This document shows, in pieces, positions 48,502-59,557 of a stretch of 64,000 bases of DNA (within the stretch, counting starts at the first letter, position 1; every line of letters starts with the position of its first letter). The DNA is from Turnera subulata (lineage: Eukaryota; Streptophyta; Magnoliopsida; Malpighiales; Passifloraceae): NCBI GenBank assembly GCA_028386065.3, contig JAKUCV010003173.1:20564-84563 (forward strand), in the 5' to 3' direction. The translations under genes and the position numbers were made by a program. The notes beneath the pieces are model-generated. The model was not told the origin of the DNA. It did not search any database and saw only the letters and a program-made list of their open reading frames with translations.

Positions 48502-51500
48502 ATGGATCCGGTTGGAGGGAATCAGCATGCTGGAGATCACCTAGATGACGATCAAGTATCGGTAGACCAACCGCAGCAAGTTGCGGGAGGTTCGGAACAC
48601 CCACCGACTGTTCCTTTGGGAGACCCTACGCAGATGCTAAACGTGGTAACTCAGATTTTGCAAAGGCAAGATGCCAGGGATGCTCGTATTGATGCCATGG
48701 AAGCTCGGGAACAAGAGAATCAAGGACCTGTCGAGGATCCAGTGTATACGAAGCTGGAAAAGCTTGGGGCAGAGATTTTCAACGGTGTTACCACACCACA
48801 GGACGCTGATCAGTGGCTCAAACAAATGAACAAAGTTATGCTGAAACTCATGTGCAGGAATGATAAGTGGGCCAGATATGTCGTTGCTATGTTTAGAGGA
48901 GTTGCCGTTGATTGGTGGGAGTCTGCAACCAGGGATTTGCCGACACCTATCACTATGCCGTGGAATCAGTTCATGGAGAAGTTTCGAAGGAAGTTTGTTT
49001 CTGAGGCGTACCAGGACCAGCTGAAACGAGAATTTCTAGGGCTACAACATGGGGCAGAACAAACGGTCAATGAGTATGAGATCAAGTTCAACTGCCTGTC
49101 CATCTACGCCAATGAGTTTGTATCTACTCCGGAGACCAGATGTAAACGTTTCTAGGATGGTCTTGGATTTGGTATCCAGACAGTTATGGGGTGCAAAGTT
49201 TACGAGACTTACCAGGACATGCTATCAGATGCCTTGAGAGCCGAGATTATTTGGCTGGGTAATGAGAGATAGCAACAGGAGATCCGTAAGAGGCAAGCTG
49301 TACAGAGTTTTGGGGGACAGAATAATAGGTTCCAAACTCCAGCCAACCGGTCAGGATATGGACAGAGCCGATCTATGCCAGTAAGCTAGGGATGTGGATG
49401 GAACAACAACACCTACAACAACCGAGGCAGTTCTTGGACTCAGTTCGGAGGGGCTTCGTCTGGGAATACTCACCCGAGACTTCCTCTGTCTCAGGTGAGG
49501 TGCTATGAGTGTAATGAAGTTGGGCATTACCGATATCCTTGTCCCAAGTTGGGAAGATTTGGAGGTACGGCACATGCTCAGACAGTGCAAGCTTCAGTTC
49601 CCAGTGTTCCTAGTGGTTCTGGAGTTTGTCGAGGCCGAGGACGTGGAGCTGTTTCTGCTAGAACCCATTCAGCCATGAATCAGAGTGCAGCAGTGCCGAG
49701 AGCATTTGTGATCACCGCTGATGAGGATCCGGAGAATGCCGATGTTATAGCAGGTACTTTTACAGTCTTTGGTAGCATTGCATATACTTTGATTGATCCT
49801 GGTGCTACGCATTCATTTGTCGCGCAAAGTTTTGCAGTACAACATAACTGTACGGAAGAGAGTTTAACTTGTCCGATGAGGGTTAGGTTACCAGCGGGTA
49901 TAGTGGTCAGGTTCACCCATGTGTGCAGCGACGTTTCTCTTTCGTACGACAATGAGGTTTTTCTTGCACGGTTGGTTGTGATGAACATGGGAGGTTTCGA
50001 TATTATCTTGGGGATGGATTAGTTATCTAGGTACAGTGCTATGGTAAACTGTCAGACCAAGGAAGTGCTGCTGACATCCGATGGTGGGTGACAGATTTTG
50101 TTGACAGGTATTGGGAGAGTTGCTGCTACATGTAGTGTCTCAGCTAATCAGGATTTCAGGATGAAGCCACATGGTCCAGATGCCTTGTTGACTCATGTCA
50201 AGGGCGAAGAAGTTCAGACTCCGATTTTGGCGAATATCATAGTTGTGAGAGAATTTCCAGATGTGTTTCCAGAAGATCTACCAGGGTTGCCACCTAACAG
50301 GGAAGTTGAGTACACCATCGATCTGATGCCGGGAGTGACACCTATTTCGATGGCACCGTACTGGATGGCACCGACAGAACTCCAAGAGTTGAAGAAACAA
50401 TTAGATGAGCTACTTGAGAAGGGATTCATCAGGCCTAGTACATCACCTTGGGGATAACCAGTTCTCTTTGTGAAGAAGAAAGATGGCAGTTTGCGTATGT
50501 GTGTGGACTACCGACAGTTGAACAAAGTGACAGTGAAGAACAAGTACCCGCTTCCTAGGATTGATGACCTTTTTGATCAGTTACAGGGGGCTACTGTGTT
50601 TTCCAAGATTGATCTTCGGTCTGGCTACCATCAGGTCAAGATTGCAGAAAAGGACATACTGAAGATAGCCTTTCGCACTCGGTATGGACATTTTGAGTTC
50701 ACAGTGGTTCCTTTCGGCTTGACTAATGCACATGCAGTCTTCATGTGCTTGATGCACTTGGTCCTGAATGAGTTCTTGGACAAGTTTGTGGTAGTCTTCA
50801 TCGACGATATTCTGATATACTCCAAGAGCAGGGAAGAACATGAAGAGCACTTGAGGATAGTACTACAGAGGCTGCGAGAGAAACAGTTATATGCCAAGTT
50901 CAGTAAGTGCGAGTTCTGGCTTAAGGAAGTCGCATTCTTTGGGCATGTTGTATCCGGGGATGGGATTAAAGTTGACCCTGACAAAGTGAAAGCTGTTCTA
51001 GAATGGGAGCCACCTAAGATGGTACCCGAAGTCAGAAGTTTTCTTGGCCTTGCAGGGTATTACCGGAGATTCATTGAGGGTTTTTCCTTAATAGCCAGTC
51101 CTCTGACCAAGCTATTGAGGAAAGATCATGCCTTTGTATGGAGTGATGCCTACCAGAAGAGTTTTGATGAGCTGAAGAAGAAGTTAACATCAGCACCAGT
51201 TTTGATAGTACCTAAGCCAGGAGTAGAGTATGTGCTGTTTTGTGATGCTTTAGGTCTTGGTTTGGGAGCAGTTCTGATGCAAGAGGGCCGAGTGATTGCT
51301 TATGCTTCGAGACAGTTGAGACCACATGAGAAGAACTATCCGACACATGATCTAGAGATGATCGCAGTAATCCTTGCTTTGAAAATTTGGCGACATTACC
51401 TGTTCAGAGAGAGATGCCGAAATTTCACAGATCATAAGCGTCTCAAGTACATCATGACTCAGAAGGAACTTAACCTACGACAAAGACGTTTGGTTGAGTT

Positions 51501-53133
51501 GCTGAATGATTATGATTGTACTATTGAGTACCACCCTGGAAAAGCTAATGTTGTAGCTGATGCTTTGAGCCGGAGACAACCAGAAGATGCTTCCACGACC
51601 TACTCGATATCCTCCCTTATTGAGTTAAGGAAGATAGGAGTTGATTTGTCAATGGATGAAACATGAGCTTTTTTGACCCATATTGAAGTCAACTCTAACC
51701 TGAGAGGCTGGATTGTGGAACTACAAGAAGGAGATCCTGACTTGATCAAGCTGAAGGAAGCAGTTCACAGTGAAAGAGGAGACAAGTTTCACATAGCAGA
51801 TGATAGTGCACTGATGCTGGGGAAATGCCTATGTGTACCCAGTGTGGGTGACCTGCGCAGTCAAATTCTGGAAGGACATATGACGCCGTATGCTATGCAC
51901 CCGAGAAGCACCAAGATGTATCAGAACCTGAGAAGCCATTTCTGGTGGCCGCGTATGAAGAAAGATGTAGCCGAGTATGTGGCTAAGTGTATTACCTTCC
52001 AGCAAGTGAAAGCCGAGCATCAGGCTCCAGCTGGAAAGTTGAGATCTTTGACAGTGCCAGAGTGGAAGTGGGAGATGATCACTATAGATTTTGTGGTTGG
52101 ATTACTGTTGACTCGGAGACAGCATGATGCTATCTGGGTTATCGTTGACCGACTTACAAAATCAGCTCATTTTCTACCCATCTAAAAGACAGACACCCTG
52201 GACAAATTGGCGAGACTGTATGTTGCAGAGATTGTGAGAGTACACGGAATCTCTAAGTCAATAGTCTCAGACAGAGATCCGAGATTCACATCGCGATTTT
52301 GGAAGAGTCTGCAAGCAGCTTTAGGTACGAAGTTGAGTTTCAGTACCGCATTTCATCCTCAGACAAACGGACAGTCAGAGAGGACTATTTAGATGCTAGA
52401 AGACATGCTAAGGGCTTGTGCTCTTAACTTCAGTGGGAGTTGGGATCAGTATTTGCCTTTAGCGGAGTTCGCCCACAACAAGAGTTTTCATTCCAGCATC
52501 GGGATGCCACCGTTTGAAGCCCTTTATGGAAGAAAGTGCAGAAGTCCAGTATGTTGGGATGAAGAAGGTCTTCGTTGGATTGTGGGTCCAGATTTGGTTA
52601 AGCAGACAGTTGATAAGATTTAGACAGTTAAGCAGAGTATAAAAGCAGCACAGGACCGACAGAAGAGTTATGCTGATAAACATCGACGTGAGATGGAGTA
52701 CCAGGTGGGAGAAAGAGTTTTCCTCCGAGTTGCGCCCTGGAAGGGTGTTATCAGATTCGGGAAAAGAGGGAAGCTGAGTCCCAGGTACATCAGATCGTAT
52801 GAGATCTTGGAAAGGGTTGGACCCTTGGCATACAGATTATCTTTACCAGAGGAGTTGTCACGGTTTTATAATGTGTTCCATGTCTCTATGTTGAGGAGGT
52901 ATAGATCAGATCCGAGCCATGTGGTTACTACAGCAGATGCTGAGGTATTAGAGGATCTTATGTATACAAAGTTGCCAGAACAGATTCTTGCCCGAGAGGT
53001 CAGACAGTTGAGGAACCGAGTCATTCTGATGGTAAGGGTTAAGTGGAGCAAGCACTCTGCAAATGAGTCTATGTGGGAAGTTGAGGAGCACATGCGTTCT
53101 CAGTATCCGCACCTATTTTCAGCATCAGAGTGA
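48502..53133 (+). pseudogene. gag-pol of the gypsy element, one frame with ten stop codons
   Basis: The whole 4632 nt lies in one reading frame without a frameshift. It is broken by ten stops: TAG at 49153, 49270, 49387, 50020, 52390 and 52621; TGA at 50089 and 51664; TAA at 50455 and 52183. Order: gag with the retrotransposon gag helix region; CCHC knuckle (C334-H-C347, CYECNEVGHYRYPC); aspartic protease (D432, reading DPGATHSF rather than the usual D-S/T-G); RT with FIDD (Asp at 50803 and 50806); RNase H ([12 protein letters not shown]); integrase with a zinc finger that has lost its last cysteine (CITF at 51988-51999) and an intact D, D-35-E triad (52087, 52270, 52378); and a chromodomain-like tail. 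The element is inactive as it stands. Confidence 0.93.
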
Positions 53134-53155
53134 ATTTCGGGGACGAAATTCTTTT

Positions 53156-53168
53156 AAAGTGGGTAGGC
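53156..53168 (+). other. Polypurine tract
   Basis: AAAGTGGGTAGGC lies immediately before the 3' LTR and primes plus-strand DNA synthesis. It follows the GGGGACGAAATTCTTTT motif typical of plant gypsy elements. Confidence 0.8.
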
Positions 53169-55801
53169 TGTAACAGCCCGGTAATTTTTGCGTTTTTACT
53201 AGTACCGTAAAAAGTTTTTACACAGTTATTTACCATTAAAATTAATCTTGGGTAATTAATTTATGGTAACTTGTGCATCGGATTCCGAAATCGAGCCCTG
53301 TCCCACGTTCGGGATTTTTCTGCGGATTTTTCGGACCAAAGTTGGAATTTTTTGGGTCCAGGAATCTTCAGAAAAGTCGGGTTTATCCTTAAATTATCGG
53401 ACCAGAAATAAAGTCAAGGGGGTATAATAGTTATTTTCTAGTCCGGACAGAACCCGTCTCACATGCTGCACAGTATTGAGGCTACCGCCGCCTTCTCCTA
53501 TGACGCCTGTGAACTGCTAGTGTTACCCGTGCCTTACCAGTGTTTTGCTCGTGCTTCACCAGTGTTGCATGCCTTACCTATGCCTTCATCTGCCTCCCAG
53601 TGCACACCATCTTCTACATCTCTTCCTCTGCAAACCATCCGCCAGTAGTCATCCTTCACTGCAAAAAAAAAACTACCTGAGCATGGCAGAAAAAAACAAA
53701 GAAACAAACACACAACACACTACATCAAACCAGAAATCGCCACGTCATCACCACCTCACCCATCACCTTCCTCCCTCTCCCGGTCACTGTTCACGCATAG
53801 GTGAACCACACCGCCACACACATCACCACCCCTACCGAAGTCTTCCCCTCACCGTCGCCGTCCGAACGAACCCGACTCCGTCTGATTCCACTGCCCGATG
53901 CGCCGCTGGCAGCCAAGGATCCGACGGGCTGCCTTCACCTCCCTGCCACTGTCGACCGCCGCTCCAGCAGCCACGACGCTGGCCGTCCTTGCGTCGCCGC
54001 CTACGTCCGCGACCTGTTCCGCCCTCGCTTTTCGTGTCGCTCGCCTTCCTCCTACCTCACGTGTCACGCCGTCGTCGCAAACCCGGAAGCCCATTCGGGT
54101 CCTGAGGTGAGCCAACCCGCCTGCATCTGGGTCGAGTCGCGGGTCACAGGGGCGCTGGGCCACGCTTTGGCACTGGCCCGTGTTCTGGGTCTGTGTCCTG
54201 GCCTGGACCTTGGTGCCTGGGTCCCGTGGGCTGGACCTATTGGGCTGCTAAGTTCATGGGCTGGCCAGGTTTAAAAAAAAAAAACAGGAAGAAGAGGAAA
54301 ATAATAATTACTTGGTATTTTATAGGAATAACTTGGAAATAAAAATAATTTGTGTTTTGGAAAAGAATATATGTTACGGTATATAATATTTTGGAAAGTA
54401 CATACTTATGGAATAAACTGGAAAGGGTATTATCAAAGTATTATACCGAAATAATATCCAGGTATAAGTATAGTATGGTATTTTTGCCACTTGAAAAATA
54501 AATGGTGAATGATGATGATAATGGAAAATAACCCGAGGCAGTACCGAGTCGGATCAGTAATTTATTTTACGACATACCGTATTAGCATGACATCTACATA
54601 ACATCTTATGTGTGCATGTTATTTGGTTGATTTAGGAGTTGATAACGAGTAGATACCTGAGGAACGGACTTGGAATCTGTTAGGCATTTCCAAAATCGAT
54701 AATCGACTAAGGTGAGGATGGATAACCCTTGATATGTGCCTGTAATACTGTGTGTGCTTTGTTGTTTGATTGAACTGCTGAGATGATCATTGTTGTATAT
54801 TTGACTGCTATGGTTATTGTTGTTGCTGCGGTTGGACTGTATTGTTGGTCTTGTGGATATTATGAATAATGTTGAACTGTTATTTGTGAATAATTGGTGT
54901 TATGAGATTGTTGATGGTTTGGTCTGTGGAATAACTTGAGATGATAGAAAGTTGGATAATTGAGGAAAGAGTATTGGAATTGGAATTTAATTTGAGATGA
55001 TGATTTAATTGCCACGTGGGAAGTAGTGGTACGACTAGATGGTTAGAGGCTAGTTCTATGGTGTCATGGCCGGTTTGGTTTGGTTGTTGGGGATGTTGAT
55101 CCCGGTTTGATTTGGATATTGGGATGTTGATCCCGGATTGGTTTGTTATTGGGAAGTTGATCCTGGATTATGTTTTGGCCTGGCATACAGAATTAGTTAA
55201 TAACCAGGTACGACCCTAGCTTGTCCAGTGACAGGGTCCCGAAAGATAAAATTGGTAATAATAATAAATATTCTTTGGGTCTTGGCTCTGTCATGATTTT
55301 GTAGAATCTTGAGTTGTCTTTTGCTGGTGTTTTCTTCGAAAGTATTATGGTTGCCTGCATATCTCTGTTTATCCTTGGTTGGTGAGCACTTCGGACTCAC
55401 CCCTCGCCCGCAGGATTTCATCCCGTAGGTTAAGTTGTTTCGTAGTTCAGGTACGACGTTCGATGGCTGCTGCTTTCTTCTCCACCTGACTCCGAATCAT
55501 ACCTCCGCTGCATGTGCATATAAGACTTCCGCTGCTGTATTATACATGCTGTTGTGTTGCTGCTTTCCTACTATGCCTATGATGTTGTTTGAACTATATT
55601 CTGCTGCTGCTGTTAAGCTTTGAGGGTGTGGCTTGAATAATGGTCCCCGAATGCGGGTGACAAATGATGTACTGGTGTTTTTGTTGTATTTGGGATTTGT
55701 TGTTGTGTAGTATTTGACTTCGATGTATTGTCTGTTCTATCAATAAGAATAGTTTCGGCACGTGTTTACTGTATCTGGTAAATACGAGTCGGGGCACTTC
55801 A
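53169..55801 (+). repeat. 3' LTR of the gypsy element (2633 bp)
   Basis: Collinear with the 5' LTR. It differs by an extra segment of about 27 bp near 53875-53912 (TCTGATTCCACTGCCCGATG...), a 9 bp deletion near 55555, and scattered substitutions, mostly transitions. By eye the first 240 bp differ at about a dozen positions. The age is therefore not recent, but an exact divergence needs alignment. Confidence 0.92.
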
Positions 55802-56444
55802 TATTCAGTCTTAAATTAATTATTTCTGAATGCCAAACGGTATATACCATTAAAGAGTCTTAGTCTCTTCATATCCCTATATCTAATGACTTACGTAACT
55901 TGTCAAATAAAGAAAATTACGCATACCAAATATTTTATACATTGAATGAGTTTGAATGCATTTACATATAAAAAATATGAAAAGTCTTATACATTAAGTG
56001 TAATTATAAAATACTAAGGATATATAGCATAAAAAAAAATTATGGCTCAATGAATCGTCAAATACAAATATATTTATACTTGAATAGATGAAAAGTCTTT
56101 TGTAACTATAAAACTTCATCATCTATTCATTGCTGACATTGAATAAAAGTGTATATGGTAAATGAAGAGTCATGATAATTTTTTGTATATATATAGATGT
56201 TGTCCATCAAATTTAAACACAAAATTGTTGTTGAAAGAACACAAAAAAAAGATAAGGTAAAGAAAAGAAGAGAGAATAAAGAGTTGTAAATAGAGACTTC
56301 TGTAAATCTGATGATGATTAGATGTGAGATTAATTGCTAATTAAATTAGGTTACTCTAATTAAATAATCATAATGCAAATTGAATAAGGATATTTTATTA
56401 AATGATCATTATAATGCTAACTCGTTTCATTTGCCACTTAAGTA
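55802..56444. other. AT-rich spacer between two LTR insertions
   Basis: Strongly AT-rich sequence with no open frame or recognised repeat. It is the old insertion site DNA between the gypsy element and the copia LTR. Confidence 0.5.
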
Positions 56445-56897
56445 TGTTTTGATTATGACAAACCCCATTACTCTATATTTGTATCTGTGACCTGCTTGCA
56501 TGGAAGATTGGAGTAAGTGGGATGGGAGAGTGTGGTTAGTGGACTTGAAATATCACTATCACTAAATTATTTTATACTACTAATGCCTTTACACCTCAAT
56601 CTCTCTAAGTCAAACAATCCTAGGACTCTACAAACTCTGCAGTCTGACTATCCTGATTAAAGACATCACAATGGATTCCTAAATCAGATTGAATCAATCT
56701 TTTGGGTCCAACCTAGGACTTGGCTAAACATGGGCAGACCTGACAGATGAATGGCATGATTCAGACCAAAGCATGAAAGCGACCACAGGGAGATTTGAAC
56801 ATTGCCACTCTGGTCTCAGTCAAAACGAAACAGCTGTCTGCTGAGAGTGACATACAACGGTTTGAATTTCTTGTAAAGGCCTATCCCATTGTGTCTC

Positions 56898-56905
56898 TAT
56901 AAAAG
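56898..56905 (+). promoter_or_regulatory. TATA box of the copia LTR
   Basis: TATAAAAG lies about 450 bp into the copia LTR, where the U3/R boundary is expected. Its transcription unit is interrupted about 190 bp further on by the solo LTR. Confidence 0.6.
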
Positions 56906-57088
56906 GCTAATGATACCATGAAGAACTTCAGAGCTGCATACTGAAATCCTGAGTCTAAGCAGAAAAGTTAGCCATCTACAGCAGTTCTCAAGAGAAGCTA
57001 AAAAGTGAGAGAAAAAGCCTTAGAAAAGTCTTGTAAGGCGACCTTTGAAAAGCAAAGTCAATTGTACTTAGTGATAGTTTCTGTTTTA

Positions 57089-57093
57089 CAGTG
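57089..57093. repeat. Target-site duplication CAGTG (left copy)
   Basis: Identical to 60145-60149 on the other side of the solo LTR. The 5 bp length is standard for Ty3/gypsy integrase. Confidence 0.9.
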
Positions 57094-58234
57094 TGTAACA
57101 GTCCAGGTAAAAATTTAGATTTTTACCGGGACTGTAAAAGTCTTTTTACCGTGATTTACAGTTGAATTAATCTTGGGTAGTTAATTCAAGGTAAATCGAG
57201 CGTCGTTTTTCGTAACTGAGGGTTTTTCCGCGCTCGGGATTTTTCCGTGGATTTTACGGATCTAAGTCGGTATTTTTCGGGTCCCGAATCTTCGGAAAAA
57301 TCACACCGGAAAATAACATAGTGGGTGTATCAATTATTTTCTGGTCCGATTTGGACACGACCCTGCATAGTGGGGCCGCCTCTTACCTATGCTGCCCGTG
57401 ACGCCCTGTGTAGCTCTTATTTTTCCTTTCTCTTTCCCGTGACTTCTGCCTGCACCATTCTTTTCCCTCTGCACAACCTGTAACCCAGCGTTCTCATTTC
57501 TCTTCTTCAGCATCCAACCCCGTTTTCTTCATCTTCATACAATTAGTTAAAAAAAAAAAACGAACGACGAAACACATACTAAACATTTAACACCACCGAG
57601 CCACCCCCCCAACACACACAACCACCGACCCCAAGCACCAGCCACCAACCGCCGCCCCACGAGACAACAACACACACCCCTCCTCTCTTCTTTTTCTTCC
57701 TTTTCTCCACCGCCACCGTGGCCGTGGACCCGCTGCCACCCACCGCCTCCACACCGGTCGAGCCTCACCAACACCACCTCGTCGCCGCCACCCCTTCTCC
57801 TTATCCTTCCTCTCGTCGTCGACCCCCTCCGCTCTCCTCATCGCTGCAGGTCACGCCGCCCGTCGCCTAGATGCCATGACGCCCGACGTGCAGACCCGTC
57901 TCCACCCGCGAGCAGAGCAGCCGACGCCGCCTCCTCCTTACTCGCGTCGGACCCGCCTTGCGTCTCCCTCCTTCCTTGCGTCGCTCGCTCCGTCCGTCGC
58001 TCGCGCCGCCGCCGCTGCAGGTGAGCTGCAGATCCGTGGTTGTTGATGACCCGATTGAGTTATGGTTGGGTTGACCCGACGGGTCGCGGGTCGTGAGCTG
58101 GTGGGTTGTGTTTTGGGCTTGGATGTTTAGTATGGGCTGGATGGATGGGCTGGTGGTAAATGCTGGGCTAGGCTGTGGGCTGTTTGTTTGGTCTAGACCT
58201 TAGCCCAAGCATACACTATGATGGGCCCAGTCCG

Positions 58235-58237
<3 letters not shown>

Positions 58238-58278
<41 letters not shown>
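58238..58278. repeat. (AT)n microsatellite inside the solo LTR
   Basis: About 20 uninterrupted AT units. The corresponding place in the full-length element's LTRs has only a short A/T run, so the expansion is specific to this copy or lineage. Confidence 0.9.
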
Positions 58279-58281
<3 letters not shown>

Positions 58282-59176
58282 AGATTTCTAAAAAAAAATA
58301 ATAATAACAATATGGGGGTTAATCGGATAATAAAAACATGTTGACATAATATGTTGAAAATATGGTTTATGACTTTTGAAAAATTATTAATACTTGGTAG
58401 ATGGTTATGATGTATACATTATGGATATATTTCAAAATATAAGTATAACTAATTTTGCTAGGAATTAATTATGGTAAATAATATTTATGGAAATTTTATG
58501 AATTTAATTTTCTTGGAAAAAAATTGGTTAAATACCTCCTGGAAAGTAAATAATTATATAGTATATGATTATGTCTTTTGAAAATTACTATATAGTAACT
58601 ACATTTTAGGAAAGAATAAAATACCATAAAATAATTTGGGAATATAAGCGTACGTTATATTTTTCACGAAATTATATTATGGTAGTTATATTTTCGAAAA
58701 AGTATAATTACTTTGAGTAAATAATTTTGGAAATGTATATATATACCTATATATATATCTTCCTAGAAAAATTATGATAATTATATTTTTGGAAAATGAT
58801 AAATATCTTCATGAAAATAATTAAAGGAGAGTTTTAATTAAATTATGGTGCCGAAATTATATTCGGAAATACGTACGATATAATATTTTCGGTAATAGAT
58901 GATAATAAAGGGTATGAACCGGGGTAGGTTTATTTCGTAGTTTCGGCATCATAGCATACCAATTATGTGTATTTATGTGAGTATATTGTTTCGTTGTGTA
59001 GGTTTTGATATCGGGCAGTTTCCCGAGGAGCCGACCTTGGTACCGGTCATTGTCTCTGGAGTTGAGTAATCGGCCAAGGTGAGGATGGATTTCCTTCAAT
59101 ATGTGCCTGTATTACTCAGTTGTTGTATTTGATGATTGTTGCACTGTTGGGTGTTGCATTTTTTGTGGATTGATTC

Positions 59177-59557
59177 GGGATGTTTATCCCAGTGTCATGA
59201 TTTGGTTTTGGGATGTTTATCCCATGTTGGTTTTTGGATGTTTATCCTTGCATCTTTTTGGTTTAAAGTATAATGGAGTAAATAATAAAATGTGATAAGG
59301 ATGTCGATCCTTGATTTTGGATAGGGATGTCTATCCCGGTATTTTGGTTAGGGATGTTGATCCCTGTGGTTTGGTTTTGACGACGATAATATAATTGTCA
59401 CGTGGTAAGTAGTGGTACGACTCGATGGTTTAAGACTATTTTGTGGTGGCCTTGACCTGGGTTACTTGTGATAAGCATGTCTATGCTTGGGATGTCTATC
59501 CCGTGATTATATTTGGGATGTCTATCCCTGGGTTCGTATTTTTGGGATGTCGATCCC
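59177..59557. repeat. Ten-unit hairpin array in the solo LTR
   Basis: Short perfect inverted repeats with 4 nt loops start at 59177, 59210, 59236, 59297, 59324, 59351, 59473, 59489, 59515 and 59544. Most read GGGATGTYNATCCC. The unit at 59297 is AAGGATGTCGATCCTT and the one at 59473 is AAGCATGTCTATGCTT, each with the stem kept by matched changes on both sides. Spacing is about 16-35 bp in two blocks separated by a G-box region. Confidence 0.9.

Larger units (their letters stand above)
45756..55801 (+). mobile_element. Full-length Ty3/gypsy retrotransposon, Tekay/Del-like chromovirus
   Basis: A 10 kb element with 2.6 kb LTRs (45756-48372 and 53169-55801) that start TGTAACAG and end TTCA. It also has a primer-binding site, a gag-pol reading frame (48502-53133) and a polypurine tract. 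The flanks are AATTC (45751-45755) and TATTC (55802-55806), a 5 bp target duplication with one mismatch. Domain order gag, protease, RT, RNase H, integrase places it in Ty3/gypsy. The chromodomain-like C-terminus (LRNRVILMVRVKWS ... MWEVEEHM) and the very long LTRs suggest the Tekay/Del lineage; that lineage call is an inference. Ten stop codons make it non-autonomous. It lies in the same + orientation as the solo LTR downstream. Confidence 0.93.

Noticed and set aside
57547..57841. Overlapping Arg/Gly-rich frames on the minus strand
   Set aside because: Antisense to the C-rich leader of the solo LTR.
59177..59557. CRISPR array
   Set aside because: The units are palindromic and short with irregular spacing, inside a plant retrotransposon LTR; no spacer-like unique sequences or cas genes are present.
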